Shown here: positions 59,450 to 64,000 of the stretch, piece after piece
How positions within the stretch are numbered: the first letter of the stretch is position 1
Layout: the number at the start of each line of letters is the position of its first letter
Assembly: GCA_030770545.1 (NCBI GenBank)
Contig: CM061097.1
Span: forward strand, 20,416,501 to 20,480,500
Reading direction: 5' to 3'
Source: Macropodus opercularis
Lineage: Eukaryota; Chordata; Actinopteri; Anabantiformes; Osphronemidae
Length of the DNA: 64,000 nt
The notes under the pieces: model-generated
What the model saw: the letters and a program-made list of their open reading frames with translations, nothing else
Databases searched by the model: none
Told to the model about the DNA's origin: nothing
Position numbers and translations under genes: made by a program

Positions 59450-59660
59450 CTGAGCAGTAGTTACCAGCCAGTCAGTGGTTGTGTGCTGTGTGGACCTGGA
59501 TGTAGGTGATGCTGCAGCCTTGCATGGGCTGCTGAGGGCAACCAAAGGACAGTGACACAAATCCAGGTGGACACTAACTACACTGCTGCTGGTGACAGGC
59601 CGTGTGATGGTGACCGTGGACGAGCCCACAGGGGAACTTAAGTCCGCTCGCTCTTTACTG
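59428..59660 (-). CDS. nr5a1: nr5a1 exon 1: 5' UTR with an in-frame upstream ATG
   Basis: The exon ends at a good donor (cacg/gtaagt, 59428/59427). The transcription start is not visible and is placed near 59650 by the promoter boxes upstream. An ATG at 59449-59447 encodes MLGDKAH and, spliced to the 17 nt before the usual start in exon 2, reads GVTLKV and then MEYTYDD in one frame. The exon may therefore be partly coding, giving a 486-residue form. A separate short upstream frame lies at 59525-59472. Confidence 0.7.
59472..59525 (-). other. Short upstream open reading frame in nr5a1 exon 1
   Basis: An ATG at 59525-59523 opens 17 codons ending in TGA at 59474-59472, within the presumed 5' UTR and before the in-frame ATG at 59449. 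It could lower translation of the main frame. It only matters if the transcript starts upstream of it, which the promoter position suggests. Confidence 0.4.
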
Positions 59661-59730
59661 GCTTCCCCTTATCGCTAAACTTGGGCTGCCTGGCTGCTAT
59701 TGGTGGACGCGGAGTCACGTGACGGATGTT
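59660..59730 (-). promoter_or_regulatory. nr5a1: nr5a1 core promoter: E-box, CCAAT box, GATA site
   Basis: Reading on the minus strand towards the gene: CACGTG E-box (59721-59716), then CCAAT (59703-59699) 12 nt later, then a GATAA site (59673-59669). Mammalian SF-1 proximal promoters are known for a USF-bound E-box upstream of a CCAAT box and for GATA4 input. The same order is seen here. No TATA box is evident. Confidence 0.65.
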
Positions 59731-59749
59731 CGTCCCTGCAACGTGCAAA

Positions 59750-62700
59750 TGCCTGGACAGAGGACGAGCGGTGCTGATGGAGGCGTCACACTCACACAGA
59801 CTCACAGGAAGCGGCGAGAATGTAACATGGCAACAACATTTCTGACAATAATAATAAGATTTGATCAAGCACAAGGTATAATTAGCAGTAATATGACCAT
59901 ATTATAATTAAATACAATAGGAATTAATTCTACTTTCACAATGTTTTAATTGCTCAGTCAAGTGTTTGCATCGTATTAAAGGGTAGTTCTAATGTTTTGG
60001 CCGCTCATTCATTTTATATTTAATTCATCTCGTGCACTGCGGTTCCCATTATCACCTTCCATTTAAAAACCGAGAATTAGTTGCTGTATTAGACAGAAAT
60101 AAGGTGGATTTTATGCCGCATGTATATTACGGTGGGCTATGAAATATGCAATATAATCTGCACATTGAGACACTGACACATGTGCTTTTTCCTACATTAT
60201 GTCTATATTTAGCCTGACATGGGCTACGGCTGCTTTTAGCTCATACATTCAGAATAATTGCCGCTGACAGGGTATTTTGCTTGGTAAGTGCTATGAAGTC
60301 TCAAATTGTCTATTGTTAGCTGAGGCAGGAAGCAGAGGGTGGTTGCTGAGGATCTGTTTGGCTTCTAAGGGTCATTGAATGGAAACATGAACAAAGAGCG
60401 GCTCCTCAACTGTGCAGTAGAGAACTTGAAGAACGTAAACACAAATTAATTTCATGCTTTAAATGCGGTCAACTGATGATGAAGCAACCTTCCAGACCAA
60501 CACATAGAAATAAAAAGGGAATATCTGAAATGTACTGCACAGGAGCCTCCACAGCTCTGGGCTTCAGTTCGCTTATGCTTGTGGGTGATGACGTAAACAG
60601 CTTGTGACGTCTTAATTCTTAAAAATTCACTCACGTTCATTTCATAACAAAATAAAAATAATTATAATGTATTATTTATATTTATATTTATAATAGGCAT
60701 TGTTCAAAGTTCAAACCTTTGATTAAAATCTCAGTCCTCACGTAACCATGTTCAGTATTGAGCAGTAAGTAGTCGTATGTATGTAGAATTCAACTGTGTA
60801 ATGCGATGCAAGCTTTGGGATGAGTTGCTGTTAATGAGAGTCGTATGAAGTTATTAATTTAATTCTAATTCAGATGTTGTTATTTACAAAGGGTTGACCT
60901 TTTGAAAATGCAGGTCAGCTAAAAATAATTTCCTTATGATAACAAAAGTCCACGATATCAAAGCAACTGTAAGTGTAATCACTGCCTGTTGTTTTGCTTT
61001 TTCATTCATATTTGTGTGCTTGAAAAAAAAAGTTTGACCACAAAGTGGCCATTGTAATAAGTTGATCAGTAACTAATCTTAATTTGTGTTGAAAATACTT
61101 TGACAAGGAATTAAAATATTAACCCTTAGAGATCGTGGGCATTTTGGGCCGTTTTTACCACTTTTACAATTTGCTTCAATAATTCACCTTTAAAACTGTT
61201 TTTATGGGAATGCTTCATACCCTTTTTTTATTAGAACTTCAACATAACAGTAACTATTAGCATAGCAAACGTTTCCTCACCTAAAATGAATATATCAAAA
61301 CTATATAAACTAGATGCAGTAGTTGCACAGTATGGAAACTATACAAATAGACCCAAATTAAACGAAGAACAAACAAATTGCATATTGATTGATGGTTGTT
61401 GTAGAAGACATGGTTATAAAACCCGCGTGTGGCTGAAACTCTGCGCTCCGTCGTAGGAACCGGACCCGTGAAGGGAGCAGATGTTTGATCGACTCTGCTT
61501 TGCTGCCTCTGGACCAGGGTGACTCACCGTCATTGATAGAGTTTGATTTAGGAAGGAACAGACTTAACAACCACGTATGCAGAAATAAAGAAAGCTCTGC
61601 TGTCAAAGTTAAAAACACTTGCCCGGCCCATTAGACCACCAGACTGTTTACTCAGCAGAAGGCGCATGCAGGGAGGTTCTATCTACTAATATATTTGACT
61701 CCCCACCTCCCAGAGTCTCTGCAAGGTTCTGTACGTCTACTTGTCCAGCCATTGGGGAGCACAGGCTAGAAAAGCAGCCAAGTTGCCTGGAGGAGGGGGC
61801 TGCAGCCGAGCTGGGCCCCCTGTCACGGTGGGCATGAGTTATAGCCTATCTGCTGTTTGTCTCTGGCACTACTTTGTTTTGCAAGTGTGCTGTGGCTACA
61901 GGTCAGCGGATCCCCAGCACCAGACAAGCTCTGTCTCTGTCTCCCAGATGTATTTGCACAATAAATAAAGGGAAGGACTAAAGCCTAGCGTGTGTTTTGA
62001 CTTCATCACTTATATTTTATTCACTTTGTGCTCCCCCACCCACAACCATTTTCTGCTGGGGTGGCAGGATCGTCGTGGATAAAAGACGATAGCATTCAAA
62101 TCACTCTGGGTGAAAGCAGCAAGAAAAGAAGATAACGTACAAATTCAGACACTGAGCTTATACATCCGTCACGTAGAGCTGCTCCTGTTCAGCGGAGGAT
62201 ACAGCAGTGCAACGGGAACGTGACATATTAAATCACGCGTGGAGCCAGGTTCTACAGCCTGGATGAATAAATGACACTTATTTAAACGACCAGAGGCTGA
62301 GATGCTTTGAAAGAAAAAGAGTTTATTGATTGAGCGTGGTGTACACAGCTTAGCTTAAACCAGAATTACACTGTGACTCATTGGATGAAGTGACCTTGAT
62401 AATAAAAAAGAAATCTTTATAGTGAGATATTGTTGAAAATGAGCTCAGAGCTCGCTCTGCAGAGCTTCTCCCCTTATTTTAGCTCATTGTTCTTCATCAC
62501 ATCATGTAGCAGACCTTCCATTGTCACGTTGGATCAGCAGATGCAGCTCGAGGTTCATGGCTTCGGTGTTTTCATATATAATTTCAGTTGTGGTCTGTGG
62601 AGTTTTGGTCCATAAACACTTGCTGCTGTGTTACTGTAGTCAACCAACCTCTTGCTTGTTACACCTGCTTGTTCAGTCCAGTCCTTTGAATGAAGCTCGT

Positions 62701-64000
62701 CTCCTCGCTCGGTCTATGTTGTGACACATGATGCTCGTTCCAGCAGGTTTTGCTAATTCTTCTAATTTTGGAAAACTTTTTCGAAGTACTTCTCTAAATA
62801 ACAAGCTTTGTTGAACCACATGTGAAGCTTCACATATGCTTCACGTGTGTCATTGTAAGATTCTACAGAAATCGTGAAAAAGTCGAAATCTTTCAATTTA
62901 ATTCATGTAGAGATTCAAGGAGAGAACAGCGTCACAAAAGTTCACAGCGATTAAACTTCACTAAAGAATTTCACTCTTCCTTTCACACACAGACCAGCTG
63001 TGGACCACGAACGTTCCCACATGTCCAAGCCCACGGTGAACCGCTGTGTTGGTGTTTTAACCACGATCGTCCCACAGCATTGATCCCTTGGTACGTGACG
63101 TATTAGAATTAAGCAGAATTCGCTTCACAACCTCGTGGTGTTTCACAGCAGTTTCGGTGCCAGTGATTCCAAACTGTTTAAAAGTTGAACCATAAAGCAG
63201 GCGTTAAGTATTAATTAAGCTTTGAATGACCAGGATGGGCATCGTACTGGTGTCAGGCATGATGGCGACTGTCTCTCATACTTTGACTTCATCCGCTCAC
63301 GACTCATGCTCTTACTTCACCTTCATCGCCGCTCTCTGCCATGACACAACAGTCTGTTTGCCAAAATACTAACTGGTGGTTTAAAATACTGTTTTTGACC
63401 TCAAATCCTGGCAGATGGTATCATATTGCTGAGGATTCTCACACATTCAAGCAAGGTTTTAAGAAGTCCACTGATTCCACAATGACCACTCATCTGTGTT
63501 CTAACATTACGATTTATACATTTTCCTGGTGTACTTCATTATTTTAACAATAATAATTTTCCATGCAAATCATGCCTTCTTATAAAAAACACTGTCGCTG
63601 ATGATTAGAAATGGAAAATGGCCCATTGTCCCCTTGTGATGCGCAGTCACAACTTTCAGATTTGACTTATTGGTGAACGTGTATCGCAGGGAAGAGCTGT
63701 GTGACAGGTGAGAGCACCACAGCTTTGTGTCCCACAATGGGATGAGAAGAATAGTGAGATTTTGTGCTGAACAGCATGTATTCAGCGTCCTTGTGTCTGG
63801 CCTTGACCAAGCTCCAGCACAATCACAACAAAGCACTTAAAAAAGGGAAATTAAATCCAACTACTACAATAGGCCAGGGAGAAAGCAGACGTGGCAGGGG
63901 TTTTCCTAAGTGTCATCCTACACGGGCAAAACAAATCGTGCCAACGTATGCATTTGATCCCTATGGAGCGATGTGAAGAAAACCCAGAGCTTACCGTGAC
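59750..64000. other. Upstream flank of nr5a1, no gene seen
   Basis: No convincing coding exon on either strand. Contents noted: a perfect minus-strand TCAAGGTCA at 62399-62391, a GC-richer block at 61640-61980 ending in AATAAATAAA of unknown nature, and a minus-strand donor-like cacg/gtaagc at the extreme right edge. In human the next gene on this side is NR6A1; none of its exons were recognised. Confidence 0.45.

Noticed and set aside
59336..59629. A continuous 97-codon minus-strand frame across nr5a1 exon 1
   Set aside because: The frame has no ATG before 59449, and its part beyond the donor is intron; only the 22 nt from 59449 are plausible coding sequence.
61619..61970. Open frames and an AATAAATAAA signal upstream of nr5a1
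   Set aside because: The translations resemble nothing known; more likely an old repeat than a gene.

Overview
The window is animal nuclear DNA, almost certainly from a teleost fish. It has split genes with GT/AG introns, many microsatellites, and remnants of transposon families typical of fish (Tc1/mariner, LINE, Penelope-like, a TTAA-flanked MITE, and the dispersed 'gcagaaccaggctcaggg' repeat). No bacterial-style genes, operons, CRISPR arrays, rRNA or tRNA genes were recognised.

Layout. (1) 1-24000 has no recognisable protein-coding exon. It holds microsatellites, two decayed LINE fragments (about 5390-5740 + and 9280-9640 -), a decayed Tc1 transposon (19049-20380), a second Tc1-family element with inverted arms over 300 bp long (20538-22364), a possible solo LTR (about 22820-23200), and several low-repeat blocks that read like conserved non-coding elements. 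(2) 24001-46139 (+) is a complete adhesion G protein-coupled receptor of the ADGRD2 (GPR144) type. I assembled it from 25 exons into one open frame of 1073 codons: signal peptide, C-type-lectin-like domain with a pentraxin domain inserted in it, GAIN domain with a GPS, seven transmembrane helices and a 99-residue tail. Its introns carry a Penelope-like remnant, LINE sequence split by a palindromic MITE, and another Tc1 fragment. (3) 49428-59449 (-) is a complete NR5A1 (steroidogenic factor 1, SF-1/Ad4BP) nuclear receptor gene in seven exons, encoding 473 residues from the conserved start or 486 from an in-frame ATG in exon 1. Its promoter at about 59660-59725 has an E-box, a CCAAT box and a GATA site. 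(4) 59750-64000 is upstream flank of nr5a1 without a recognisable gene.

The two genes converge tail to tail, as ADGRD2 and NR5A1 do in human 9q33. This synteny supports the NR5A1 rather than the NR5A2 assignment. There is no sign that the two proteins share a pathway. SF-1 is a transcription factor for steroidogenic and gonadal genes, and ADGRD2 is an orphan surface receptor.

The most notable observations are the pentraxin domain nested inside a C-type lectin fold and carried by one symmetrical phase 1-1 exon, the possible 13-residue N-terminal extension of SF-1 encoded by exon 1, and the clean TTAA-flanked palindromic MITE inside an older LINE. I found no convincing new multi-gene system.
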